A DNA stretch of 64,000 nt. Source: Zestosphaera sp. (GTDB lineage Archaea > Thermoproteota > Thermoprotei_A > Sulfolobales > NBVN01). Both the position numbers and the translations under genes were made by a program. The stretch spans positions 140,035 to 204,034 of the forward strand of contig JAVYVJ010000003.1 in NCBI GenBank assembly GCA_038727705.1. Reading direction: 5' to 3'. The stretch's first letter is position 1. Each line of letters starts with the position of its first letter. The notes under the pieces were generated by a model that did no database searches, was not told the DNA's origin, and saw only the letters and a program-made list of their open reading frames with translations. Of the stretch, positions 26,539 through 34,539 are shown one piece after another.

Positions 26539-26579
26539 CTTATAAGTTCTCCCGTAGAACTATAGTTCTGGGGGAGAAC
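26539..26579 (+). promoter_or_regulatory. TATA box followed by a 34-bp near-perfect palindrome
   Basis: CTTATAAG at 26539-26546 is a good TATA box. It runs directly into a palindrome at 26546-26579: outer arms GTTCTCCC and GGGAGAAC, inner perfect core AGAACTATAGTTCT at 26556-26569, with two mismatched pairs between. The expected transcription start (about 26568) falls inside it, and the TTG start codon of the ATPase gene is at 26582. A repressor bound here would block initiation. Confidence 0.65.
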
Positions 26580-26581
26580 AA

Positions 26582-27616
26582 TTGCTGTTCGACCCGAGGC
26601 CTAAGACTAATAGGGGTGAGCTTTTCGGAAGGGATCGCGAGCTTGAATCACTTCACGCCAACGTTGATGTGCCCATTACGATCATTACTGGTGTTAGGAG
26701 GGTTGGGAAAACCTCTCTTTTAAGTGTATTTCTTAATGAGGTGAGTATTCCGAGCATTATGGTTGATCTAAGAGGTCTGCGTACTAACTACGGTCTGCGG
26801 GATCTATACAGTCTGCTCTCTAGGGCCTTTTCATCAAGGTTCGAGAAGCTCTATGATGTTCTTAGGTCCATATCAGGTGTAAGGATTAATGGTATTGAGG
26901 TAGAGATTAGGTGGAAGGGTAGAGGTTCGCTCACGCTTTCCTCGCTCTTTGATGCTCTTAACAGGAAGAGGGTGATAGTAGCTTTCGACGAGGCTCAGAA
27001 GCTCAGAGGTCCCCGTTCTCAGGAATTCCTTAACGCGCTTGCGCACGCGTATGACTACGATAGGAATGTAACGTTCATACTGACTGGTTCGGAGGTCGGT
27101 CTACTCTACGGGTTTCTAGGAATTGATAGGTCGGACTCATCATTATACGGAAGGTACTGTCTTAACCTCGGGCTTGAGAGATTCGATGAGAGCGCTTCAC
27201 TCGAATTCCTGAGAGCAGGATTCAAGGAATTAGGTATGTATGTGGAAAGCGAAGTTCTGGAAATGGCTGTAGAGGAGTTCGATGGTATACCTGGTTGGTT
27301 GACACTCTTTGGTAACGAGTACTCAAGAGGTAATAAGAACATATCTAGGATAAAGGAGCTAGCTATAGATATAGCTATTGGGGAACTCCAAAACATCGTT
27401 AAAGAGAGAGGTAGGAGGTACGCATTAGTTCTTAGAGGAATAGCGGAAGGGCGTGGTACCTGGAACGGCTTGAGAAGATACGTTGAAGAAAAGGAGGGGA
27501 CCACGATATCGTCGAGCATACTGTACAACGTAGTGAAAAACTTAGAAGACATGAGCATAGTCCATAATTACAGGTTCTTAGACCCCATATATAGGGAAGC
27601 AGCTCTTAGAATTTGA
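26582..27616 (+). CDS. Archaeal AAA-type ATPase (PF01637 family)
   Basis: STAND/AAA-class ATPase of 344 aa. N-terminal FGRDRELESL sensor segment, Walker A GVRRVGKTSL (about 38-47), Walker B VIVAFDEAQKL (about 131-141), sensor region FILTGSEVGLL and a C-terminal winged helix (TISSSILYNVVKNLEDMSIV). Families like this are variable between archaeal strains, and their role is uncertain (proposed in mobile-element or stress contexts). The gene looks more A+T-rich than its neighbours. TTG start at 26582, directly after the palindrome. Confidence 0.85.
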   Translation: MLFDPRPKTNRGELFGRDRELESLHANVDVPITIITGVRRVGKTSLLSVFLNEVSIPSIMVDLRGLRTNYGLRDLYSLLSRAFSSRFEKLYDVLRSISGVRINGIEVEIRWKGRGSLTLSSLFDALNRKRVIVAFDEAQKLRGPRSQEFLNALAHAYDYDRNVTFILTGSEVGLLYGFLGIDRSDSSLYGRYCLNLGLERFDESASLEFLRAGFKELGMYVESEVLEMAVEEFDGIPGWLTLFGNEYSRGNKNISRIKELAIDIAIGELQNIVKERGRRYALVLRGIAEGRGTWNGLRRYVEEKEGTTISSSILYNVVKNLEDMSIVHNYRFLDPIYREAALRI

Positions 27617-27821
27617 GGGCATCAGAGCCCTAATCGATAATCAAGACACACGTGATCGGTGATATGGTGGACATAAGATCCGCTGGAGATCTCCATATGT
27701 CTGATGAAGAGGTCCACGTAGAAGTCCTCGCTAGTTAAGCTCTCTTTGTGGTGGAGTATCCTCATGATCTTCTTGTAGGGCTATCTTGAAATTAAATTTA
27801 AAAGCCTCATCCCAACCATAA

Positions 27822-29204
27822 ATGGCGAGGTCTTCGAACATAATGGGTGTTAAAGGGCCTTATGAGTTCGAGCACGTTGACGTGATCGCGTTAATTGAGG
27901 CGGTCAAGCTAGCTGAGAGGGTCAAGCCTGCACAACAAGCGAAGAGGGATGCCTTTAGGAGATTCAACATTTTAGGCACCAGACGTGACCCACCACTCAC
28001 TGCAATCTTCCACAGCATAATGTTGAGGCTGGGGTTAATTGACTGCATTGTTAGGGACATCACGGGGGTCGTGAACCCTCTGCTCCTGGACGCGACCTTA
28101 AGAGCGGTTTTGAGAGTCTTCATAGGTTTAGGGGTCTTCTGCCGGGATAGGGTCAAGTTTCAAGACTTCAACATGATCAAGAACAGGGTCTCGCAATACC
28201 TGTCAGAGAACAGCCACCCGTACTCAGGCATGTGGTTCTGGGATGTCGTTGAGACCTTGATGAAATACGAGTATAAACCGCGGACGCCTGAGGATGAGTT
28301 AGTGGCTAAGTACTTGCTTCCCACCTGGTATGTTAGGAAAATCCAGAACCTGATAGGTGAGGAGCATGCAGAGGAGCTTTTCAAGGCATTCCTCAGGGTT
28401 CCTAAGATAGCCATCAGAGTTAATACATTGAAGTCCTCCGTCGAGGAAGTATTTAAGGCCTTCCAGGAATGTGGCGTTAAGGAACTTGAAGTGTCTCGTA
28501 TTGTACCTACTGTAATCAAGTTTAAAGGGCCCTTCAACTTTGATAGGTCAAACCTGGTTAGAGAGGGAAAGATAGTGGTTCAGGATGAGGCTGCCGCCCT
28601 AGCGGCAATCCTTCTAGATCCTAAGCCGGGTGAGGTGGTGGTCGACATAGCGGCCGCCCCCGGTGGCAAGACTCAATTCATTGGTGAGCTAATGAGGGAT
28701 GAAGGAATTATCTACGCCTTCGACGTGGATCAACCACGTATCAGTAAGATGAGAAGATTACTCAAAGGAACGGGCGTCACTATAGTGAGGATATATAGGA
28801 GGGACGGTAGAGATGCTCCCAACTTACTCGGGGAGGACATTGCAGATAAGGTTCTCGTGGACCCTCCATGCAGTTCGGACGGGACTCTTATGAAAAATCA
28901 TGACCTGAGGTGGAGGCTTGTCGAGGATGAGGTGCCTAAGCTCGCACAGCTCCAGTATGAGTTGTTGCTAGCTGGGCTCAGGTTACTTAAGCGAGGTGGG
29001 CGTCTACTCTACTCAACTTGCTCCTTATTAAGGGAGGAGAATGAAGATGTGGTGCTTCGTGCCCTTAAGAAGAGGAGGGACGTAAGGTTAATTCCTCTTA
29101 AGGGACCCTATGACGAGGGCTTTATTGAGGGCACTATGAGGGCATGGCCTCAGAAACACGGCACAACAGGCTTCTTCTACGCTCTCCTTATTAAGGAGGG
29201 ATAA
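27822..29204 (+). CDS. NOL1/NOP2/Sun-family RNA cytosine-C5 methyltransferase
   Basis: 460-aa SAM-dependent enzyme that methylates C5 of cytosine in tRNA or rRNA. An N-terminal NusB-like helical part (about 20-150) precedes the catalytic domain: SAM loop DIAAAPGGKTQ, motif IV DPPCSSDGT with one active Cys, motif VI YSTCSLLREEN with the nucleophile Cys. The C-terminal PQKHGTTGFFYALL is typical. ATG 27822 has a TATA-like TTTAAAAG about 22 bp upstream, so the mRNA may be leaderless. Target base unknown. Confidence 0.93.
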   Translation: MARSSNIMGVKGPYEFEHVDVIALIEAVKLAERVKPAQQAKRDAFRRFNILGTRRDPPLTAIFHSIMLRLGLIDCIVRDITGVVNPLLLDATLRAVLRVFIGLGVFCRDRVKFQDFNMIKNRVSQYLSENSHPYSGMWFWDVVETLMKYEYKPRTPEDELVAKYLLPTWYVRKIQNLIGEEHAEELFKAFLRVPKIAIRVNTLKSSVEEVFKAFQECGVKELEVSRIVPTVIKFKGPFNFDRSNLVREGKIVVQDEAAALAAILLDPKPGEVVVDIAAAPGGKTQFIGELMRDEGIIYAFDVDQPRISKMRRLLKGTGVTIVRIYRRDGRDAPNLLGEDIADKVLVDPPCSSDGTLMKNHDLRWRLVEDEVPKLAQLQYELLLAGLRLLKRGGRLLYSTCSLLREENEDVVLRALKKRRDVRLIPLKGPYDEGFIEGTMRAWPQKHGTTGFFYALLIKEG

Positions 29205-29207
29205 CTC

Positions 29208-29915
29208 TTGAGTCCAGTACCGCGGCACAAAGTGCAGAGAGCGCCTGAATTCAGGGAAGTGATTTACGGCCCCGCTACATGGGAGCTGTTGAGGAGATTG
29301 AGGGTTAAGGCGATAAAGATAGTCGAGGCGCTAAATGGCTGTGGTTTCAACGCGATAGTGCATGGATCCCTTGCCAGAGGGGATGTCACTCCATCAAGCG
29401 ATGTGGATGTGGTAATCACATACTTGATACAACCCTACAGAGCTGTCCTCTGCCTTGAGGATTCAGGATTCACCATCTACAAGCAATATGTGGTCAAGGC
29501 TACGCCGGCCGCTACGCCTAAGGCATATATGGAGCTCGATGCGGACGGCAAGGAAGTGGTTTCGTTCCCGCTTCAAGAAACTACTAACACAGAGTGGGAA
29601 TTCTATAGATTTGGCGGTACAGTCGCCCTACATGAGTTAAGAAGCGGCGTAAGAGTTCCAGGCGTCAATAAGAACCTGGTTCTCATAATTCCCACGGATA
29701 GGGGGCACATCGAAGCACCGGTCATAGACTACGAAGCATACGTAGCATCCATACTCGGGGTATCTATTAACGTGGTTCACGAGAGGGTCAGGCTACTGAC
29801 CAGAAGGGATAGGCTTGGAAGGACGGGGACCTACCTCACATACGTTCTTAAAACGAACGAAAGTTTTGAAGAGGCGCTCACGAAGTTAAAGAAGGAAGGT
29901 AAGCTAACCCTCTAA
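29208..29915 (+). CDS. Predicted nucleotidyltransferase (COG1665-like)
   Basis: 235-aa protein with the nucleotidyltransferase-fold signature HGSLARGDVTPSSDVDVVI (about 52-70), where the two aspartates bind metal. The C-terminal half (PVIDYEAYVASILGVS, HERVRLLTRRDRLGRTGTY) matches a conserved archaeal family of unknown target. TTG start 3 bp after the methyltransferase stop, with AAGGAGGG ahead, so the two genes form an operon and a role in RNA metabolism is plausible. Confidence 0.8.
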   Translation: MSPVPRHKVQRAPEFREVIYGPATWELLRRLRVKAIKIVEALNGCGFNAIVHGSLARGDVTPSSDVDVVITYLIQPYRAVLCLEDSGFTIYKQYVVKATPAATPKAYMELDADGKEVVSFPLQETTNTEWEFYRFGGTVALHELRSGVRVPGVNKNLVLIIPTDRGHIEAPVIDYEAYVASILGVSINVVHERVRLLTRRDRLGRTGTYLTYVLKTNESFEEALTKLKKEGKLTL

Positions 29916-30066
29916 CACTGTTCCGGCCCCCCTTAGAGGGATTACACTTTTCACTATGTACAGGTAAGGGACTGTAGGCAACGAAATACGTTGAATCATA
30001 GATTCACTAGACTTTTTAAGGGGTTCCCGCTTCTTTCAAGAATGTGATGTCATCCCTAGTTAAAAC

Positions 30067-30075
30067 CTTATAAAG
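30067..30075 (+). promoter_or_regulatory. TATA box of the Mrp-hydrogenase operon
   Basis: CTTATAAAG centred about 23 bp before the first ATG (30094). The spacing implies transcription begins at or next to the start codon (leaderless mRNA). It is the only clear promoter before the antiporter module. Confidence 0.65.
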
Positions 30076-30093
30076 CCGCCTGTTCTAGAAAGT

Positions 30094-30396
30094 ATGGGTC
30101 GGATGTTAATGATTGATTTAGAGTGGTGGGTGGAATCATGCCTTACTCTGCTAATGATCCCCTACTTTGTAGCTTTCCTCCTTTATATGGTTAGGATACT
30201 TAAGGGTCCTACACTATCGGACAGGGTGTTGGCGGTCGATGCCCTAGGTTATGACTTGGCCGCCTTCATGACGGTTCTCACGATCCTTCTGAAGTCCCCT
30301 ATAATCATAGTGTGTAGCGTTGTTCTGATTCTGTGGATCTTCTCACTTGACATATACGTCGCTAAATATCTTGAGGCAAAGGAATTGGGTGGTTGA
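30094..30396 (+). CDS. mrpF: Mrp antiporter subunit MrpF/MbhB-like
   Basis: 100-aa protein with three membrane helices, first gene of the antiporter module. The MrpF/PhaF signature is RILKGPTLSDRVLAVDALGYDLAA (cytoplasmic loop after helix 1). In Mbh-type complexes this subunit belongs to the small-subunit core involved in sodium handling. Starts at ATG 30094 right behind the TATA box. Confidence 0.93.
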   Translation: MGRMLMIDLEWWVESCLTLLMIPYFVAFLLYMVRILKGPTLSDRVLAVDALGYDLAAFMTVLTILLKSPIIIVCSVVLILWIFSLDIYVAKYLEAKELGG

Positions 30397-30397
30397 C

Positions 30398-30781
30398 TTG
30401 GCCTCGCCCGTTGACTGGTTGTTAGTTATAGCGGGTCAAGTCCTGATAACTGTAGGTGTTTTCTGCGATCTCGTTGCCTCAATATCCATGATAAGATTTC
30501 CTAACTTCTACACCAGACTGCATGCCGCCACAGTGGGGAGTATAGGAGGTGCTTTCGTGCCTATAATTGGGGTTGCCTTAGTTGCTGCAGGCTCTGAGTT
30601 CCTGGGTGTTTATAGGTGGTTTTTATGCGGCGCCTCCTTAGTAATCGCCTTTGTTGAACTACTGCTTGCCGGAGCAGGCAGTCATGCTCTTGCCAGGGCA
30701 ACCCACAGAGCCAAGGCAGCACCCGTAATGCCGGTTATCGTGGATCAGCTAGAGGAGGACAGAAGCAGAGGTGAGGTATGA
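30398..30781 (+). CDS. mrpG: Mrp antiporter subunit MrpG/MbhC-like
   Basis: About 127-aa three-helix subunit. The family motif SMIRFPNFYTRLHAATVGSIGG lies at the cytoplasmic end of helix 2. The frame is open upstream within mrpF, but TTG at 30398, one base after the mrpF stop and behind GGGTGGT, gives a normal N-terminus (ASPVDWLLVIAG). The hydrophilic C-terminal tail (EEDRSRGEV) is longer than in some homologues. It overlaps the next gene by ATGA. Confidence 0.9.
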   Translation: MASPVDWLLVIAGQVLITVGVFCDLVASISMIRFPNFYTRLHAATVGSIGGAFVPIIGVALVAAGSEFLGVYRWFLCGASLVIAFVELLLAGAGSHALARATHRAKAAPVMPVIVDQLEEDRSRGEV

Positions 30782-31044
30782 TGGACTACGTGGACCTGGC
30801 CTTCGTGCTGATGGGTTCTGTGGCACTTCTTTCCGTCGCATTTACATTCCTGGCCATTAGGACCAGGGACTTAATGAACGCCGTTATATTCTCGTCCGTC
30901 CAAAGCATAGCATACGCCCTGATTTATTTCTTGTTAATGGCTCCTGACATAGTCTTAGTATACATAGCCGTCTCTGTAGGGATATACCCGCTTATCCTCA
31001 TACTCCTCATAAAGAAGGTCGGCAGATTAGAGGTGACGGGCTAA
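30778..31044 (+). CDS. MbhD-like subunit (DUF4040)
   Basis: 88-aa three-helix protein matching the MbhD/DUF4040 family, which corresponds to part of the MrpA C-terminal region. Key stretch: RTRDLMNAVIFSSVQSIAYALIYFLLMAPDIVLVYIAVSVG, with a membrane Glu/Asp-type acidic residue in APDIVL. ATG overlaps the mrpG stop (ATGA), and the next gene starts directly at its stop. Confidence 0.88.
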   Translation: MMDYVDLAFVLMGSVALLSVAFTFLAIRTRDLMNAVIFSSVQSIAYALIYFLLMAPDIVLVYIAVSVGIYPLILILLIKKVGRLEVTG

Positions 31045-31857
31045 ATGTTGAGAGACGCGGTATTCACCACGTTGCTAATCATAGTCATCATAGCTCTTAC
31101 CTACCTAACATACTCAGGAGGCCTTGGCGACCTGCCGCCGCAAGACATTAGGTTGATAGCCAAGAACTATCTAAACCTGACCTACAATCGCGATGCCTAC
31201 TGGTTATGGACTGCCTCGCCGGAAGCGGTAAGCGCTATCGTCTGGGACTATAGAGGACTTGACACGCTCTTTGAGACGGCAGTGTTTTACGGGGCAATAC
31301 TTGCTGCTTTAACCGTCTTTAGAGGTGTGGCGAAACTGCCTGATACTGCAGGCAGTGCAGGACTAAGCCTAGTTGTGAAGAGAAGTACAGCCCTCGTCAC
31401 ATTGGCGATATTAACAGTCGCAACGTCCACGGCTCTCCACGGCCACCTGACGCCCGGCGGAGGCTTCCAGGGTGGTGCTATAGCATCAATAGCCCCTTTA
31501 TTACTTCTAGTGGTCTTCGGCAGGAGGTTCTTCACCGATAATAGAATAACTTACGGCAAGCTACTCACACTTAGGAACATATCCTTATCTCTGCTCGGCA
31601 TCTCCACCCTGACTATTTTGCTCTACGGCCTGCTCATCAACGCGTCAGGGTACATATTCCAGAATCAGGCTAAAGCAACGTCCCCACTCTCCTATCCTTC
31701 GCACATACTTGACGTACCACTTGGAGGCACTATATTCTTCCTTAACCTATTTGAGTTCCTTGCAGTGACTAGCGGCTTCACATTGGTGTTCACAATACTT
31801 CTAAGTAGTGAGGAGATATTGAGCAAGGAATTTGAAGGTGAGGATCATGGATATTGA
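31045..31857 (+). CDS. mrpB: MbhE-MbhF/MrpB-like fused subunit
   Basis: 270 aa. The N-terminal part has the MbhE (MrpA tail) motif VWDYRGLDTLFETAVFY (about 67-83). The C-terminal part is MrpB/MbhF-like, with HGHLTPGGGFQGGAIASIAP (about 133-152) and DVPLGGTIFFLNLFEF. In Pyrococcus Mbh these are two proteins, MbhE and MbhF; here they are one chain. About seven membrane helices. It ends overlapping the mrpC start. Confidence 0.9.
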   Translation: MLRDAVFTTLLIIVIIALTYLTYSGGLGDLPPQDIRLIAKNYLNLTYNRDAYWLWTASPEAVSAIVWDYRGLDTLFETAVFYGAILAALTVFRGVAKLPDTAGSAGLSLVVKRSTALVTLAILTVATSTALHGHLTPGGGFQGGAIASIAPLLLLVVFGRRFFTDNRITYGKLLTLRNISLSLLGISTLTILLYGLLINASGYIFQNQAKATSPLSYPSHILDVPLGGTIFFLNLFEFLAVTSGFTLVFTILLSSEEILSKEFEGEDHGY

Positions 31858-32278
31858 GCTAGTTATATTTATGTTCATGCTTACAGTGATGTCGCTCTAT
31901 TTCAACTTTGCGATCTCACTCTACGGTGTTGTAGCGAAGGTAAATTTAGTGAAGAAGCTCATAGCGCTGACAATCCTTCAGGACACCATCAACATATTCA
32001 CAGTATTAGTTGGTTATAGGCTATTGCGACCAGGGTTAACTCTTCAGCCGCCAGTAGTGATAGACCTAAACCCCACGCCGGAGGTCATTAAGGAGTTCGT
32101 TACGAGATCTGTGGATCCGCTTCCTCAAGCATTCGTTTTAACGGCTGTAGTTATAGGTCTCGCGGTGACGCTCTTCCTAACCACTATAGTGCTTCATGTA
32201 AGCCGCCACTTCAAAACTGTAAACGTAGATGAAATAGGAAGGTTGAAGAGGGGGTACATACATGAAGAGGCTGTGTAA
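31847..32278 (+). CDS. mrpC: Mrp antiporter subunit MrpC/MbhG-like (NuoK-like)
   Basis: 143-aa three-helix NuoK homologue. Helix 2 carries LVKKLIALTILQDTINIFTVLVGY and helix 3 DPLPQAFVLTAVVIGLAVT, the classic PQALxLTAIVI region of MrpC. ATG 31847, behind GGTGAGG, is preferred over the codon 15 bp upstream. It overlaps the previous stop by 11 bp and the following start by 17 bp. Confidence 0.92.
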   Translation: MDIELVIFMFMLTVMSLYFNFAISLYGVVAKVNLVKKLIALTILQDTINIFTVLVGYRLLRPGLTLQPPVVIDLNPTPEVIKEFVTRSVDPLPQAFVLTAVVIGLAVTLFLTTIVLHVSRHFKTVNVDEIGRLKRGYIHEEAV

Positions 32279-32768
32279 AGCCGTAGTTCCCATCCTGCTT
32301 TCGTTTACCATATACATAGTATATACCGGGTCTCTCAGGCTGTATGACATAGTCACGGGATTGTTGGTTGCAGTGATAGTTGGATCCCTCACTTCAGGTC
32401 TTCTAGTAGAGGACTGGAAGAAGGCGTTAGACGTGAGGAGGTTTATACACCTGCTCAGGTTTGCAGTGAGATACTTGTTGGTGGATGAGGTCAAAGCGCA
32501 CCTGCTTGTCATAAAATTAGGGCTGAGGCCTAAGCTCGACCTGAGACCCGCCATAATTAGGATGCCTATAAAGTCCAGAAACGACTACGGTATAACCCTG
32601 GTCTCCCTCTCCATAACCAACACCCCAGGAACCGTTGTGGTCGATCTAAGCAAGGAGAAGGGAAACATATACGTTCACTGGATATACGCCACGACCACTG
32701 AGCCTGAGGAGTCATACCGGGAAGTCAGTGAGGTATTTGACAAGTACGCACTGAGGATTTTCGGGTAG
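32262..32768 (+). CDS. mrpE: Mrp antiporter subunit MrpE/MbhA-like
   Basis: 168-aa subunit with two to three N-terminal helices and a soluble C-terminal domain. Family features: FAVRYLLVDEVKAHLLVIKLGLRP, the TLVSLSITNTPGTVVVDLSKEKGNIYVHWI core and the ESYREVSEVFDKYALRIFG tail. It is placed after mrpC; in Pyrococcus Mbh it is the first gene, so the order is rearranged. Confidence 0.92.
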   Translation: MKRLCKAVVPILLSFTIYIVYTGSLRLYDIVTGLLVAVIVGSLTSGLLVEDWKKALDVRRFIHLLRFAVRYLLVDEVKAHLLVIKLGLRPKLDLRPAIIRMPIKSRNDYGITLVSLSITNTPGTVVVDLSKEKGNIYVHWIYATTTEPEESYREVSEVFDKYALRIFG

Positions 32769-32778
32769 GTGATGAGGT

Positions 32779-34440
32779 ATGAACGATCTGGCAGTCGGTC
32801 TAACCACTATGCTACCGACGGTAGTTGCTTTCATTACGCCTCTCTTAACGCTTAAGTTCAGGTCACGCGCTCTCTACGCCACCTTAACCGTTATGACCAC
32901 ATCATCCGTGTGGCTCTTAACGCTCCTCTGCCTAATGAGCACAGTGAGAGGTGAGGTGCTTACATACGCGTTCGGTGGATGGCCACCCCCATTGGGGATT
33001 GTTTACGTAGTGGATTTCCTCAACGGAACGCTGGGCTTTCTAGCAGCAACTTTATTCCTGCTTGCCTCCATCTACATGTTCTGGTATTTCAATGTATTAG
33101 AATCTGGGCATGAGTGGCTCTCAACACTGACCCTCATACTACTGACTGGCGTGATGGGATGTCTATACACTGGTGACCTTTTCAATTTCTTCGTGATGCT
33201 TGAGGTTCTCAGCATATCCTCCTATGCTCTAGTGACTTTCTTCAGGAGGAGGAGATGGGCTGTCGAGGCGGCAATGGCTTACAGCTTCATAGGGGCCTTA
33301 GCGACCATGCTGTTCTTCTTCGGTGTGATATTTATATACGCATCATTCGGCACCGTCAACATAGCTGACCTAATTATCAAGGCGCATGGACTGTCGGGCT
33401 TAGACACGAACTCCTTAGAGACTTGGTCCGGCACGTGCGCTGGGAGCTGGTGCTATGGGAACGTGTTCATAAGTTCAGCACTGGCCGTTGCTTTCATGCT
33501 CTGGGCCCTGAACTTCGAGGCAGGCATATTCCCGAACAATTATTGGATGCCCAGCGCCTACACTGAGTCGCCGACCCCCGCTTCAGCCCTCTTCGCGGGC
33601 ATAGTGGACAAGGTAGGCACCTACGGCGTCTTAAGACTCTTCCTAACAGTGTTTACAGGGTATGGCTCCACACTGATGTTCTCTGTAGGAGGCTTCGTGT
33701 TCAGGGACCTCATACTAGTGGCTCTCAGTACTCTGGGCTTAATAACTGGGTACCTGGGCGCTCTGCTAATGTTTCCTCAGATGAACGTTAAGAGATTACT
33801 AACATACTCAACGATAAGCCACATAGGAATAATATTCACCGCATTCGGTGCCTTCCTCTCACACGTAAGTCCCACCACGTCGGCGGAGGCGCTTGCTGGG
33901 GTGATACTCCACATGATCACGCACGCGCTTGGAGAGTTTCTACTCTTCATAGGTCTTGGCACTCTATCCATAATGACTGGATCAACCAACCTTAGTAGAA
34001 TGTACGGTATAGGGGCCCGGCACCCCGCGCTCACAGCCTCCATAATCGTAGGATTCTTAAGCTTGCTTGGGGTGATGCCCCTCGCAGGGTTCTTCAGTAA
34101 GTACATAATGTTCACAGCCTTAATGGAGGCGGGTCTTACCGTGCATGCCATCTCAATAGTGCTTATTTCAGGCATTTCAGCCCTCGGCTACTTCAAAGTC
34201 ATCTACGCCTTGATAATAGGTAAGAGGAGGGAGAACGCTGTTAAGGAGGCACGACTCTACGTCCCGACCGCAGTGACTGCGGTCCTAGCGGTAGCGTTAG
34301 TAGTTTTAGGCATCTTCCTTGCTCAGGGGGTACTGATCACTACATTCATGAATCAAATAGCAAGCCTAACAAGTGTTGAGAGCGTAATTAAGTACGTCAA
34401 CGAAGTAAGCAAGTTAAGCTGGTTTTTGAGGGGCGCTTAA
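32779..34440 (+). CDS. mrpD: Mrp antiporter subunit MrpD/MbhH-like (ion-translocating)
   Basis: 553-aa protein with about 14 helices, homologous to NuoL/M/N ion-pumping subunits. Landmark segments: MLEVLSISSYALVTF (conserved membrane Glu), PNNYWMPSAYTESPTPASALFAGIVDKVGTYGVLR (conserved Lys), KRLLTYSTISHIGIIF and LIHMITHALGE-like ILHMITHALGEFLLF. It is the main antiporter-like channel of the first module. A 100-bp A+T-rich gap follows, the largest break in the cluster. Confidence 0.93.
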   Translation: MNDLAVGLTTMLPTVVAFITPLLTLKFRSRALYATLTVMTTSSVWLLTLLCLMSTVRGEVLTYAFGGWPPPLGIVYVVDFLNGTLGFLAATLFLLASIYMFWYFNVLESGHEWLSTLTLILLTGVMGCLYTGDLFNFFVMLEVLSISSYALVTFFRRRRWAVEAAMAYSFIGALATMLFFFGVIFIYASFGTVNIADLIIKAHGLSGLDTNSLETWSGTCAGSWCYGNVFISSALAVAFMLWALNFEAGIFPNNYWMPSAYTESPTPASALFAGIVDKVGTYGVLRLFLTVFTGYGSTLMFSVGGFVFRDLILVALSTLGLITGYLGALLMFPQMNVKRLLTYSTISHIGIIFTAFGAFLSHVSPTTSAEALAGVILHMITHALGEFLLFIGLGTLSIMTGSTNLSRMYGIGARHPALTASIIVGFLSLLGVMPLAGFFSKYIMFTALMEAGLTVHAISIVLISGISALGYFKVIYALIIGKRRENAVKEARLYVPTAVTAVLAVALVVLGIFLAQGVLITTFMNQIASLTSVESVIKYVNEVSKLSWFLRGA

Positions 34441-34539
34441 ATATGTTTAAGTTTATCGATCCATACCTTATATATGAGGAAACATATTTAAATACTTTTA
34501 AACTTAGTAAACATGAGTTAAGCGGGAGGTAATGATCTG
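34439..34539 (+). promoter_or_regulatory. Internal promoter region before the hydrogenase module, with inverted repeat
   Basis: The only sizeable gap inside the cluster is strongly A+T-rich. It has a perfect 10-bp inverted repeat (AAATATGTTT at 34439-34448, AAACATATTT at 34480-34489) and TATA-like TATTTAAATA near 34485-34494. The ribosome site GGGAGGT lies before TTG 34540. This suggests that the hydrogenase half can be transcribed on its own. Confidence 0.6.

Noticed and set aside
27622-27765. 47-codon minus-strand frame (MRILHHKESLTSEDF...) between the ATPase and methyltransferase genes
   Set aside because: No ribosome site or family match; could be a remnant, but evidence is too thin to call a gene.
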